From the NCBI GenBank assembly GCA_016185425.1, contig JACPNQ010000031.1, positions 124,001 through 188,000 on the forward strand: a stretch of DNA of 64,000 bases. The letters are read 5' to 3'. The stretch is from Acidobacteriota bacterium. Lineage in GTDB: Bacteria > Acidobacteriota > Terriglobia > Bryobacterales > Bryobacteraceae. The position numbers and the translations under genes are program-made. Shown one piece after another: positions 33,941 to 42,948 of the stretch. The notes below the pieces were generated by a model that was not told where the DNA came from, did not search any database, and worked only from the letters and a program-made list of their open reading frames with translations. Numbering within the stretch: position 1 is the first letter of the stretch; the number at the start of each line of letters is the position of its first letter.

Positions 33941-36934
33941 ATGACACCTGTACTTCGCGTGCTAACGCTATTCGTCTGTCTGCCCGGCGGCGTCTTTGCC
34001 CAATCGTTCACGGGCGAGGTGACCGATCCTTCCGGCGCATCGGTTCCGAACGCCGATATCAAACTTACCGGAGGAGCGGGGTTTGCCGGCCAGGCGAAGA
34101 CCGATGCCGACGGGAAATTCACGATCGGCGCCGTGCTCGCGGGCAAGTATTCGCTGCAAGTATCGGCGCCGGGGTTCGCGCAGTTTCTGGTGCGCAATAT
34201 CAACGTGACGGGAGCGGGGTACGCGATCAAGATACGTCTGGCGATCGCGACGGAGAAGCAGACAGTCGAAGTGACGGATGCGGAGGCGGTCACCACGGAC
34301 GCGAATTCGTCGGTCGGCGCGATTGTATTGAAGGGCGACGACTTGAACGTGCTGTCCGATAATCCGGACGACCTGCAATCGGACCTGCAGGCGTTGGCCG
34401 GGCCGTCGGCGGGGCCGAATGGCGGCGAGATTTTCGTCGATGGATTCAGCGGCGGAAAACTGCCGCCGAAGAGCTCGATACGCGAAGTGCGAGTGAACAT
34501 GAATCCGTTTTCGGCCGAATATGACCGGCTAGGATTTGGGCGTATCGAAGTGTTCACCAAGCCAGGTACCGACAGGTTTCGCGGCAGCGCGATGTTCGGG
34601 TTTGGCGATGAGAGTCTCAATTCGCGCAACCCGTTCGCCGCCAACAAGGCGCCGTACCAGACGCGCCATCTGGACCTGAACTTCGGCGGACCGCTGACGA
34701 AGAGATCCTCGTTTTTCCTCGACTTTGAAAAGCGCTCAGTCGACGAGAACGCCATCATTAATGCGACGATCCTCGATTCCAATTTGCTCGCGACGCCGTT
34801 CAGCCAGGCTATCGTGACGCCGACGCATCGCTGGAGCTTTAACCCGCGCGTCGACTACCAACTCAACCAGAAGAACACGCTGGTTGTTCGCTACGGTTAC
34901 AGCCAGTCCGAGAATGAGAACCAAGGTCTGGGCCAGTTCAATCTCGCCTCCCGCGCCTACAGCACGCAGGATCACGACCACACGATTCAGGCGACGGAGA
35001 CGGCGATTCTCAGCCCGAATACGATCAATGAATCGCGCTTCCAGTTCCTGCGCAGCGACACACGGCAGCTTGGCGACATCAGCATTCCGTCCATTTCCGT
35101 GCTGGACGCCTTTACGGGCGGCGGCGCGCAGATCGGCGACGCGCGTACGCTGCGGAACGCGCTGGAGTGGACGAACATAACGTCGATCAACAAGGGCAAG
35201 CATCTGTGGAAGTTTGGCGGACGGCTGCGCTCGAGCTGGCTGGAGGATCGCAACCCGAACGGGTTCGGCGGAAGCTTCACGTTCGCAGGTGGATTGGCTC
35301 CGGCGCTCGATAGCAACAACCAGCCGATCCCTGGCGTGCAGGTGGCGATCACTTCTCTCGAACGCTATCGCCGCACGCTGTACTTCCAGCAGTTGGGCCT
35401 GAGCGCGGCGCAGATTCGGGCGCTGGGCGGCGGCGCATCGCAGTTCGCGTTGTCGTCGGGCAACCCGCTGGCAAGCGTGTCGCAGTTGGATGCGGGCCTG
35501 TTTTTTGAAGATGCGTGGCGGTATCGGCCGAACCTCACCATCAGCTACGGCCTGCGCTATGAAAACCAGACGAACATTTCGTCGAACAAGAACTTTGCTC
35601 CACGGGCCAGCATCGCCTGGGGCATGGATGGGAAGGGCAGTAAGCCGGCGAAAACCGTCCTCCGCGTGGGCGGCGGAATTTTCTACGATCGTTTCCAGGA
35701 CACGCTGACGCTGCAAGCCCTGCGCTTCAACGGCACAAATCAGTTGCAGTACCTGGTGCCGAATCCGGACTTCTTCCCGAGTCTTCCCTCGGCCACGGCG
35801 CTGAGCGGCTACCAGACAGCGCTGACGATGCGGGAGGTGGCAAAAGATCTACAGGCTCCCTATGTGATTCAAACCGTGGCCGGCATTGATCGCCAGCTTC
35901 CAAAGTCGACGACGGTGTCCGTGAACTTCGTGGAAACGCGCGGCTTGCATACGCTGCGCATCCGCAATATCAACGCGCCTTACCCCGGCACGACGACGCA
36001 GCCGCTGGGCAGCATCGGCAATGTTTATTACTACGACTCCTCCGGCTCTTTCACGCAGCGGCAGATCATGGCGAATTTCAATACGCGCTTCCGCTCGAAT
36101 GTCATGCTCTTCGGCTTTTACGCCTTCGGCCACGCGAATGGGGACACGGATGGCGCGGGCACATTCCCGGCAAATACATACGACCTGAGCACGGAATACG
36201 GCCGGTCCAGCTTTGACATTCATCACCGCGTCGTGATGGGGGGCAACTTGCGAGGCAAATGGGGATTCACGCTCAATCCATTTGTCATGTACTCGTCTGG
36301 CGCCCCTTTCAATATCACAACGGGCCGAGACAATAACGGCGACTCCGTGTTCAATGACCGGCCCTCATTCGCCGCTCCCGGCGCCACGGGCAGGGACATC
36401 GTCACAACTGCCTATGGCAGGTTCAACTTGAACCCGCTGCCCGGGGAAACAATCATTCCGCGCAATTACGGGAAGGGGCCGGATTCGTTTACAGTCAACC
36501 TCCGTCTGAGCAAGACGTGGGGCTTCGGTGAGGCTACTTCGCGCGACACGGGCGATCGCGGTTCGTTCAGCGGAGGCCCTCCGGGAGGCGGTCCCATGGG
36601 CGGCGGTGGTGGCGGCGGTCCGCGCGGAGGAGGCGGTGGCGGTGGTGGGATGCGCGGCGGCGGCGGTGGCGGTCCCCGTGGCGGTGGCGGCATGTTCGGC
36701 GGCGGTGCGTCGGGCAAGAAGTACTCGCTTACGTTCTCCGCGTCGGCGCGAAACCTGCTGAATCATGTGAATTACGGAACGCCGATCGGCAATCTTACGT
36801 CACCGCTATTTGGACTGTCGAATTCGCTTGGAGGCGGATTTGGCGGGCCAGGAGGCGGCCGCGGTCCCGGTGGTGGTGGAGCCGGCGGGGCCGGCAACCG
36901 CCGCATTGAATTGCAGCTTACCTTCTCATTCTGA
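33941..36934 (+). CDS. Oar-like TonB-dependent outer membrane receptor with Gly-rich C-terminal segments
   Basis: 997 residues: signal peptide (1-21, ending VFAQ), a carboxypeptidase-regulatory-like domain (about 22-100, SFTGEVTDPSGASVPNADIK), a plug (about 105-210) and a large beta-barrel ending in the outer-membrane sorting phenylalanine (LQLTFSF). Two low-complexity segments are unusual. Residues about 874-926 are almost wholly Gly with Pro, Met and Arg, and residues about 964-986 are similar. Both lie among the last strands and probably form surface loops. The gene is 6 bp from a response regulator gene, so uptake may be under the control of the adjoining two-component system. Confidence 0.88.
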   Translation: MTPVLRVLTLFVCLPGGVFAQSFTGEVTDPSGASVPNADIKLTGGAGFAGQAKTDADGKFTIGAVLAGKYSLQVSAPGFAQFLVRNINVTGAGYAIKIRLAIATEKQTVEVTDAEAVTTDANSSVGAIVLKGDDLNVLSDNPDDLQSDLQALAGPSAGPNGGEIFVDGFSGGKLPPKSSIREVRVNMNPFSAEYDRLGFGRIEVFTKPGTDRFRGSAMFGFGDESLNSRNPFAANKAPYQTRHLDLNFGGPLTKRSSFFLDFEKRSVDENAIINATILDSNLLATPFSQAIVTPTHRWSFNPRVDYQLNQKNTLVVRYGYSQSENENQGLGQFNLASRAYSTQDHDHTIQATETAILSPNTINESRFQFLRSDTRQLGDISIPSISVLDAFTGGGAQIGDARTLRNALEWTNITSINKGKHLWKFGGRLRSSWLEDRNPNGFGGSFTFAGGLAPALDSNNQPIPGVQVAITSLERYRRTLYFQQLGLSAAQIRALGGGASQFALSSGNPLASVSQLDAGLFFEDAWRYRPNLTISYGLRYENQTNISSNKNFAPRASIAWGMDGKGSKPAKTVLRVGGGIFYDRFQDTLTLQALRFNGTNQLQYLVPNPDFFPSLPSATALSGYQTALTMREVAKDLQAPYVIQTVAGIDRQLPKSTTVSVNFVETRGLHTLRIRNINAPYPGTTTQPLGSIGNVYYYDSSGSFTQRQIMANFNTRFRSNVMLFGFYAFGHANGDTDGAGTFPANTYDLSTEYGRSSFDIHHRVVMGGNLRGKWGFTLNPFVMYSSGAPFNITTGRDNNGDSVFNDRPSFAAPGATGRDIVTTAYGRFNLNPLPGETIIPRNYGKGPDSFTVNLRLSKTWGFGEATSRDTGDRGSFSGGPPGGGPMGGGGGGGPRGGGGGGGGMRGGGGGGPRGGGGMFGGGASGKKYSLTFSASARNLLNHVNYGTPIGNLTSPLFGLSNSLGGGFGGPGGGRGPGGGGAGGAGNRRIELQLTFSF

Positions 36935-36940
36935 CCGCAC

Positions 36941-37606
36941 ATGCATCTATTGCTCATCGAAGATGACACAGAACTGTGCCGCTTGATGGAGGCCTACTTC
37001 GCCGCCCAGGACGTTAGTGTGACTTCTGTCCATAACGGCCCGGGCGGCCTTGCGTTAGCATTGACCGCGGAGTTTGATCTTGTGCTGCTCGATGTAATGC
37101 TGCCGGGTTTCGACGGGTTCAGCCTGCTGCGGCAACTGCGTGTGGCATCGGAGGTTCCGGTGATCCTTCTCACTGCGCGGACTTCGCACGCCGACCGCAT
37201 TCACGGTCTGGAAGAAGGCGCGGACGATTATCTGCCGAAGCCGTTTGCGCCGGATGAACTCCTCGCCCGGATTCGCGCTGTGTTGCGCAGAGCCAGGCGT
37301 AGCGCCCAGGCACCCATCTTCGAGGCGAGCGGCGTGAAGCTCTGCCCAACGACTCGTGAAGCATGGTGTGACGGACACACCGTGGAATTAACGGGAGCGG
37401 AGTTCGACATCCTGGAAGTTCTGGTCCGCAATGCGGGACGCACCGTCACGCGCGACGAAATTGCCACGACGCTCTATCAACGCGAGGCCTCGCCTTATGA
37501 GCGGAGCCTCGATGTGCACATCTCCAATCTCCGCAAGAAACTAGGTTCCCGCCGGGCCGCTATACGGACTCTGCGGGGGAACGGATACTTTTTCGCGCCC
37601 GCATGA
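36941..37606 (+). CDS. OmpR/PhoB-family response regulator
   Basis: A 221-residue regulator. The receiver domain has Glu7-Asp8-Asp9, the phosphoacceptor Asp51 (LLDVMLPG), Thr in LLTART and Lys in PKPFAPDE. The C-terminal winged helix (about 125-220) ends LDVHISNLRKKLGSRRAAIR. It is CpxR/OmpR-like. It follows the TonB receptor by 6 bp and overlaps the kinase start by 4 bp (ATGA). Confidence 0.94.
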   Translation: MHLLLIEDDTELCRLMEAYFAAQDVSVTSVHNGPGGLALALTAEFDLVLLDVMLPGFDGFSLLRQLRVASEVPVILLTARTSHADRIHGLEEGADDYLPKPFAPDELLARIRAVLRRARRSAQAPIFEASGVKLCPTTREAWCDGHTVELTGAEFDILEVLVRNAGRTVTRDEIATTLYQREASPYERSLDVHISNLRKKLGSRRAAIRTLRGNGYFFAPA

Positions 37607-38916
37607 GATCGCTCTATCTGAAAGTCCTGGTCTGGTCGATCGCGACGGTAGTGGCCGCGATGGCGGGGCTGTTCCTACATGCCGCGCTCACCAGCCCACG
37701 CCGCGGCGGACCGCCATTCCAAAGCGGACGAATCCTGGCGGACTTCGCTCAACGGTCTTATACGGCCGAAGGCGTCGAAGGTCTTCGCACATTCATGAAA
37801 TACGTGAGCGCGGATACCGACGCCGAGATCCACGTGACCGACTCGATCGGCAAGGACCTGCTCACCGGTGATGACCGCTCGGCGCTGCTCCGCGAGCACC
37901 GGCCGGAGCGTCCGCGTTACTTCTGGCCGTTTTTCCCTCCGCCGCCCCGCCTGGTGTTCACTACCGCCTCGACGGACGGCACGCTTCGATGGATCATCGT
38001 CCTAAAACCGGCCGCCAATGCGAACGCCACACCGTCAGATGCATTCATCTGGATTCTTGCGGCCGTTGCCATCCTTGCCTATCTCTTCACGTTCTATCTC
38101 GTATCGCCATTGCGAAAACTGGCGGCCGTGGTTGAGCGATTTGGTTCCGGTGACCTGGCCGCCCGCGCCCGCAGCCAACGGCGGGACGAGCTCGGCAACC
38201 TGGCGCGCGCATTCGACCAGATGGCCGAGCGTATCGGCAAGCTCGTGACCACGGAGCGCCGATTGTTGCAGGACATCTCGCACGAATTGCGCACGCCGCT
38301 GGCGCGGATGCGCTTTGCCGTAGAGGTGGCGAGGACCGACCCGAACCGGCGAGGCGCGCTGGATCGTATCAAGAAGGAGTGCGACCGGCTGGCGTTGTTG
38401 ACGCATGAACTGCTGGAAGTGAGCGTTGCCGAAGGTGACCCCGGCGGAAGGCACCTTGAGCGATCCGACCTGTCCGAACTGCTTGCCGAGATTACGGCGG
38501 ACGCGTCGATTGAAGCGGCCGACCGCAACGTGCGGCTATCCCTGCGCACCCCACCGGAAGTACGGCTGGACATGGACCGGGAGTTGCTGCGGCGCGCGGT
38601 GGACAACGTGCTTCGCAATGCGATTCGCTATTCGCCGGACGGGGAGTCGATCGACGTGACGCTCGTGTCCGGCCCAGCCGAGGTTAACGTCTCCATTCGC
38701 GACCGTGGACCCGGCGTGCCTGTGGATGTGTTGGACCAGATCTTCGATCCGTTCTTCCGCGTGGATACTCACCGCGCGCGCAATCGGGATTCGGGCGGCG
38801 TGGGCCTTGGATTGGCTATCGCGCAACGCGCCGTGCAGCGTCATCACGGCGCCATGAAAGCGGAAAACGCGGAGCCGGGACTCCGCGTTTTCCTGACGTT
38901 CCCAAACAGGAACTAG
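37603..38916 (+). CDS. Membrane sensor histidine kinase (CpxA/EnvZ-like)
   Basis: 437 residues: TM1 (about 7-29), a 120-residue periplasmic sensor domain, TM2 (about 147-167), HAMP (168-220), HisKA with His227 (DISHELRTPLARMRF) and HATPase_c with N box (VDNVLRNAIRYS), DRGPGV and GVGLGLAIAQ. Partner of the preceding regulator. Position in the operon suggests it senses the substrate of the TonB receptor or envelope state. Its stop codon directly abuts the stop of the convergent SPFH gene. Confidence 0.94.
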   Translation: MRSLYLKVLVWSIATVVAAMAGLFLHAALTSPRRGGPPFQSGRILADFAQRSYTAEGVEGLRTFMKYVSADTDAEIHVTDSIGKDLLTGDDRSALLREHRPERPRYFWPFFPPPPRLVFTTASTDGTLRWIIVLKPAANANATPSDAFIWILAAVAILAYLFTFYLVSPLRKLAAVVERFGSGDLAARARSQRRDELGNLARAFDQMAERIGKLVTTERRLLQDISHELRTPLARMRFAVEVARTDPNRRGALDRIKKECDRLALLTHELLEVSVAEGDPGGRHLERSDLSELLAEITADASIEAADRNVRLSLRTPPEVRLDMDRELLRRAVDNVLRNAIRYSPDGESIDVTLVSGPAEVNVSIRDRGPGVPVDVLDQIFDPFFRVDTHRARNRDSGGVGLGLAIAQRAVQRHHGAMKAENAEPGLRVFLTFPNRN

Positions 38917-40041
38917 CTACTTCTTTACGGGTACCAGCAGCTTCTCGAGCATCCCCTCGAACCCGCCGGTCACCGTCACAGTCCCCACCTTCTCCGTCAG
39001 CTTCTCTAGCGTTTCCAACTCCTTCAGCCGCATCAGGATGGGCGACTCCTCCATCAACCGGGCGGTGTTCAACAGCGAACGCGTCGCCGCCGTCTCCTCC
39101 CGGCGCTGGATCAGGTTGGCCTGCGCGCGCTTCTCGGCCGCAACCACCTGGTTCAAGATCTCCCGGATCTCGCCAGGCAGAATCACGTCCTTCAGCGCCA
39201 TCGTCCCAACCTCCACACCGATCGCCGCCATCTCCTGACGGATCGCCTCGGCTGAGGCAGGTTCAATGTCCACCTTCTCCATCAACAGTTCGTCGAGCGT
39301 GCGCGTACCCAAGGTCCGGCGCACCGCCAACTGCAGCAAGCGGTACAGCGTCTCCCCGGGGTTGCGGACGGACTGCGCCACGCGCACGGGGTCGACGATG
39401 CGGAACTCGGCGGAGATGTTCACCCGCAGGGTCACCTTGTCCTTCGTCAGGATCTCCTGGGCGTTCACTTCCAGCACCTGCCGTCGCAGATCCACCAGTT
39501 CCGCGCGAACCGCGCCCAGCGCAGCCCAGAACGCATGCGTCCCGGGATCTACGCGACGCAGCAACTGCCCGTTCACGAAGATCAGGCCGGCCATCTGCTC
39601 GCCGACAGTCACGAACTGCACACGCGCCGTGTTCGCGCCGAAACGGGTCAACGCGGGCACCAGGGCGTCCTCGATCGCGGGCTGGGCGACGATGTCGAAT
39701 TCACGCACCGTCACCTTGCGGGGCTCTTTCCAGACGAGCGCAAACTCGCCGGGCCCAAGCACCCGTACCAGCACGCCGTCGGCGAATACCATCGCCGCGC
39801 GCCCCTCCCCGACGATCACACGAACAAAATGCTCATCGATCAGGGAGGACGTCGAATGTACCAGCTCACGTGTGCGCTGCGAGATCAGAATCGTCTCGAG
39901 AGTGGAGTGGATCTCCACCTCCATTCCGGTCCGCAACGTAAGCATACGGTGCACACCGGCGGGCAGAACCGCCTCCAGCCGGCCACGCACGAATACCAGC
40001 GCGCGCTCCATTTCCTTTACCACTACTCGCTTCAAGAACAT
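38917..40041 (-). CDS. SPFH/stomatin-like (band 7) protein
   Basis: A 374-residue slipin-like protein. The N-terminal half is a distinctive beta-rich region (VVVKEMERALVFVRGRLEAV), and the band-7 domain spans about 160-310 (VDLRRQVLEVNAQEILTKDK, then VGTMALKDVILPGEIREILN). A coiled C-terminal helix follows (AAEKRAQANLIQRREE). There is no N-terminal transmembrane helix. ATG 40041 has AGGAGG 8 nt upstream, making it preferable to ATG 40092. No NfeD gene is adjacent. Confidence 0.88.
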   Translation of the reverse strand: MFLKRVVVKEMERALVFVRGRLEAVLPAGVHRMLTLRTGMEVEIHSTLETILISQRTRELVHSTSSLIDEHFVRVIVGEGRAAMVFADGVLVRVLGPGEFALVWKEPRKVTVREFDIVAQPAIEDALVPALTRFGANTARVQFVTVGEQMAGLIFVNGQLLRRVDPGTHAFWAALGAVRAELVDLRRQVLEVNAQEILTKDKVTLRVNISAEFRIVDPVRVAQSVRNPGETLYRLLQLAVRRTLGTRTLDELLMEKVDIEPASAEAIRQEMAAIGVEVGTMALKDVILPGEIREILNQVVAAEKRAQANLIQRREETAATRSLLNTARLMEESPILMRLKELETLEKLTEKVGTVTVTGGFEGMLEKLLVPVKK

Positions 40042-40237
40042 TGTCGTGTCCTCCTCTCTTGTTGAAATGCGAGACCCTCCAGTCCGTGTCAATCTCCGCC
40101 GTTACAGCGGGCCGCGGCTCCTAGTTCCTTCACGGACCTCGTGAAAAAACAGTTTCGGCCGGGCACATAGCCGTACCCCGAAAGGCGACGGCCCAGAGGG
40201 CCCCAGTGTGACCAAGTAGCAGCGTCAACGGCTGTTT

Positions 40238-40311
40238 TGGCTATGGAGCAGGATTCGAACCTGCAACTCCGGATTTAGAGGATCCGAGCTCTACCATTGA
40301 GCTATCCATTG
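40238..40311 (-). tRNA. tRNA-Arg (anticodon TCT), with an imperfect acceptor stem
   Basis: The minus strand folds with D-arm GCTCAATGGTAGAGC, anticodon arm CGGAT-CCTCTAA-ATCCG (anticodon TCT) and T-arm GCAGG-TTCGAAT-CCTGC. The acceptor CAATGGA/TCCATAG has a mismatch at the second pair. The 3' strand runs straight into CCA without a separate discriminator base. It may be a functional but odd gene or a decaying copy. Confidence 0.75.
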
Positions 40312-40653
40312 TTGGTCGGTCAACGCGGTTGCCGGCCGCCGGTACGCAGTTACTTATAAAGCCTGCGCCGCGCAGTAGGAAAACTGCTGCCCCTGGGCTG
40401 CCGTTCCGTCGTTAACACGCTTGCGAGCCACCATGCGGTGGCAATTCCAATTGCCGCGTTATCCGCGCGGCAAGAATGGCCGCGCGAACCGATTTTGTTC
40501 GACTATGTCGTAGTTCGTGCGAATCATATTTTCATGTGTCGCTCCAGCGACCCTGTCAGAGTAACATGCAATAACACCACTTGCAAGAGGTTCTGCAAGA
40601 TTTTTGGCTTTGTCGCGCTTGGAGAGCGTTTTGCGATACGGTAAAGGACAGAA
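40312..40653. other. Upstream region of the dehydrogenase operon with a small hairpin
   Basis: No gene is seen in these 342 bp. An inverted repeat CTTGCA (40580-40585)/TGCAAG (40594-40599) with an 8-nt loop is followed by ATTTTTGG. It could be a weak terminator for transcripts entering from the left or an operator for the polyol-dehydrogenase operon. AAAGGA lies before ATG 40654. Confidence 0.4.
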
Positions 40654-41685
40654 ATGAAAGCGCTATTACTGAAGGAATACATGCAGCTCGAGGTGACCGA
40701 TGTTCCCGAACCGGAACTCGGTCCTGAAGACCTGCTCGTCCGCGTCCGCGCTTGCGGCATCTGCGGCAGTGACATTCACGGGATTGACGGCTCCAGCGGC
40801 CGCCGCATTCCGCCGTTGGTGATGGGACATGAAGCCGCCGGCGTTGTCGCCAAGGTCGGCAGCGCGGTGACGCAGTGGAAGGTCAATGACCGCATCACGT
40901 TCGATTCGATGATCTCCTGCGGCAAGTGCCACTTTTGCCGATCCGGCCATATGAACCTCTGTGACAACCGTATGGTTCTCGGGGTCTCCTGCGGCGACTA
41001 CCGCCGCCACGGCGCGTTTGCCGAATACGTCGCTGTACCGCAGCACATCTGCTACAAACTGCCCGACGAATTGCCATTTGAACATGCCGCGCTGATCGAA
41101 GCCGTTTCAGTGGCTGTTCATGCCGTGGAAGTCACGCCGGTTAGTTTGGGCGACACCGCGGTCGTCGTCGGCGCGGGGATGATCGGCCTGCTGACCGTGC
41201 AGGCCGCGAAGAACGCCGGCTGCACCACCGTCTATGCCGTCGATCTCGATGATGCGAAGCTCGCAATGGCGAAGCAGCTCGGCGCAACCGAAGGCTTCAA
41301 TCCAAAGAACTGTGACGCGGCCGCGGAGATAGTGAAACGCACCGGCGGACGCGGTGCGGACATCGTCCTCGAAGCCGTCGGCGCTACCGATCCCATCAAG
41401 ACCGCGCTCGCCTGTGTTCGCAAGGGCGGCACCGTCACGTTGATCGGCAACATCACGCCGAAGATCGACCTGAACCTGCAATCGGTCGTCACACGCGAAG
41501 TGCGTCTGCAAGGCACCTGCGGCTCCAACGGTGAGTACCCGGCCTGTATCGATCTGCTCGTAAAAGGCCTCATCAAGGTCGACACGATCATCAGCGCGAA
41601 GGTCTCGCTCGACGAAGCGCCGAGCGCATTCCAGCGCCTCTACAATCACGAACCGAACCTGATGAAGGTGATTGTCCAGCCGTGA
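40654..41685 (+). CDS. Zinc-dependent medium-chain alcohol/polyol dehydrogenase
   Basis: A 343-residue MDR enzyme. The catalytic zinc ligands are Cys37 (GICGSD) and His59-Glu60 (MGHEAAG). The structural zinc uses Cys89, Cys92, Cys95 and Cys103 (CGKCHFCRSGHMNLC), and the Rossmann motif is GAGMIG. It resembles galactitol-1-phosphate, sorbitol and threonine dehydrogenases, so a sugar alcohol is a reasonable substrate. It is coupled by a GTGA overlap to an SDR gene; the two may catalyse successive oxidation/reduction steps on one carbon source. Confidence 0.92.
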   Translation: MKALLLKEYMQLEVTDVPEPELGPEDLLVRVRACGICGSDIHGIDGSSGRRIPPLVMGHEAAGVVAKVGSAVTQWKVNDRITFDSMISCGKCHFCRSGHMNLCDNRMVLGVSCGDYRRHGAFAEYVAVPQHICYKLPDELPFEHAALIEAVSVAVHAVEVTPVSLGDTAVVVGAGMIGLLTVQAAKNAGCTTVYAVDLDDAKLAMAKQLGATEGFNPKNCDAAAEIVKRTGGRGADIVLEAVGATDPIKTALACVRKGGTVTLIGNITPKIDLNLQSVVTREVRLQGTCGSNGEYPACIDLLVKGLIKVDTIISAKVSLDEAPSAFQRLYNHEPNLMKVIVQP

Positions 41686-42479
41686 GCAACCCAACTCCTT
41701 ACTTCAATCTGACGGGGCGCGTAGCCGTCGTCACTGGAGCCTCGCGCGGGCTCGGTCAGTATTTCGGACGCGCTCTCGCCAAGTCCGGCGCCGATCTCGT
41801 GATTACCAGCAGGAAAAAAGAGGATTGCGCGGCGTTTGTGAAGGAAGTCGAATCGCTGGGGCGCAAGGCAGTGCCGGTCGAACTCGATGTCCGCAACTTT
41901 GACAGCATCGTGAAGTTCGCCGAGGAAGCCGAAGCGGCGTACGGAAAGATCGACATTCTCGTGAATAATGCCGGATGTAATGTGCGCAAGCCCGCCGTCG
42001 ATATCAGTTGGGACGAGTACAACCTGGTGCTCGAAACGAATCTGCGCGGCACGTTTTTCGTGGCGCAGCAGATCGCCAAGAAAATGATCCCGCGCGACTA
42101 CGGGCGGATCGTCAATATCGGTTCGGTGACCAGCGTTTTCGGCTATGCCGGCATCGCACCGTATTGCGCCAGCCGGGGCGGCGTAAAGCAATTGACGATG
42201 GCTCTCGCCGATGAATGGGGCAAGAACGGCATCACCGTGAACTGCCTGGCGCCCGGCTGGTTCCGGACGGAGCAGAATAAGGTGCTCTACGACAACCAGG
42301 AGTGGCTGGAGTACTTGAAGGATCGGATTCCGGTGAAGCGTCCTGGCCAGCCGAACGACCTCGACGGCGCGGTGGTTTTCCTCGCGTCCGAAGAGAGCCG
42401 CTACGTCTCCGGCCAGACGCTGCTGGTCGATGGCGGCATCTCCACTGGCGCTACGCGGGCGTCTGTGCAGACGAAGTAA
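41682..42479 (+). CDS. SDR-family oxidoreductase, gluconate 5-dehydrogenase-like, with Arg at the catalytic Lys position
   Basis: 265 residues with TGASRGLG (18-25), NNAG (95-98), Ser148 (NIGSVTS) and the active-site motif YCASR (161-165), where Arg165 replaces the usual Lys of YxxxK. The rest of the fold, including the VDGG end, is intact. The family includes 2-keto-gluconate/gluconate reductases. It starts with GTG overlapping the stop of the upstream dehydrogenase. The 3' end overlaps the convergent DinB gene by 29 bp. Confidence 0.88.
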   Translation: MSNPTPYFNLTGRVAVVTGASRGLGQYFGRALAKSGADLVITSRKKEDCAAFVKEVESLGRKAVPVELDVRNFDSIVKFAEEAEAAYGKIDILVNNAGCNVRKPAVDISWDEYNLVLETNLRGTFFVAQQIAKKMIPRDYGRIVNIGSVTSVFGYAGIAPYCASRGGVKQLTMALADEWGKNGITVNCLAPGWFRTEQNKVLYDNQEWLEYLKDRIPVKRPGQPNDLDGAVVFLASEESRYVSGQTLLVDGGISTGATRASVQTK

Positions 42480-42939
42480 GAGCCATTTGCGAAAGATGGT
42501 TCCGGTCGTGTCCGGCCATGGTTTCCACCAGAGTGCGGAATGTCATCGTTCCGCGCTCTGGATGGCTTAGTGAACGCGCAAACGCGGCTTCCGGCTGCGC
42601 GCGAATGAACTGCACGTTCCAAGCGCGCACGGTCGTGAAAACAGCCAGTGCTGTCTCCACGCCGGCCTCCGCATATCCACGCGCCCACGCATCCTGATCG
42701 AACGGCTGGATGATGTGATCGTCCTCCGCGATCGACTGGCGCAGACGCATTGCGAAGACAATTTCGGTGTCCGCCAGATGTGCCAGCACTTGCCGCAGCG
42801 ACCACTTGCCTGCAGCCCTCGGCCGATCGATCGTTCCGGCCGCTTGATGCGCATCCACGGCCGCCTTAACTAACGAAGATGTCTCCTGAATGATGGCGAG
42901 TGGATCCCGCCCGTCCAACCATGAAGCATAGGGGTTCAT
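42451..42939 (-). CDS. DinB/YfiT-like four-helix protein
   Basis: A 162-residue DinB-superfamily protein. Metal-binding histidines are visible in VLAHLADTE and in GHDRNHLSQM. The family includes thiol transferases and damage-inducible proteins with a bound divalent metal; the role here is not known. It lies 9 bp after the end of a TonB-receptor gene on the same strand. Confidence 0.88.
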   Translation of the reverse strand: MNPYASWLDGRDPLAIIQETSSLVKAAVDAHQAAGTIDRPRAAGKWSLRQVLAHLADTEIVFAMRLRQSIAEDDHIIQPFDQDAWARGYAEAGVETALAVFTTVRAWNVQFIRAQPEAAFARSLSHPERGTMTFRTLVETMAGHDRNHLSQMALTSSAQTPA

Positions 42940-42948
42940 GTCCCAATT

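Noticed and set aside
36563-36900. Gly-rich stretches as a frameshift or assembly artefact in the TonB receptor
   Set aside because: The frame stays open and correct barrel sequence and the terminal Phe follow; a similar insert occurs in the upstream gene.
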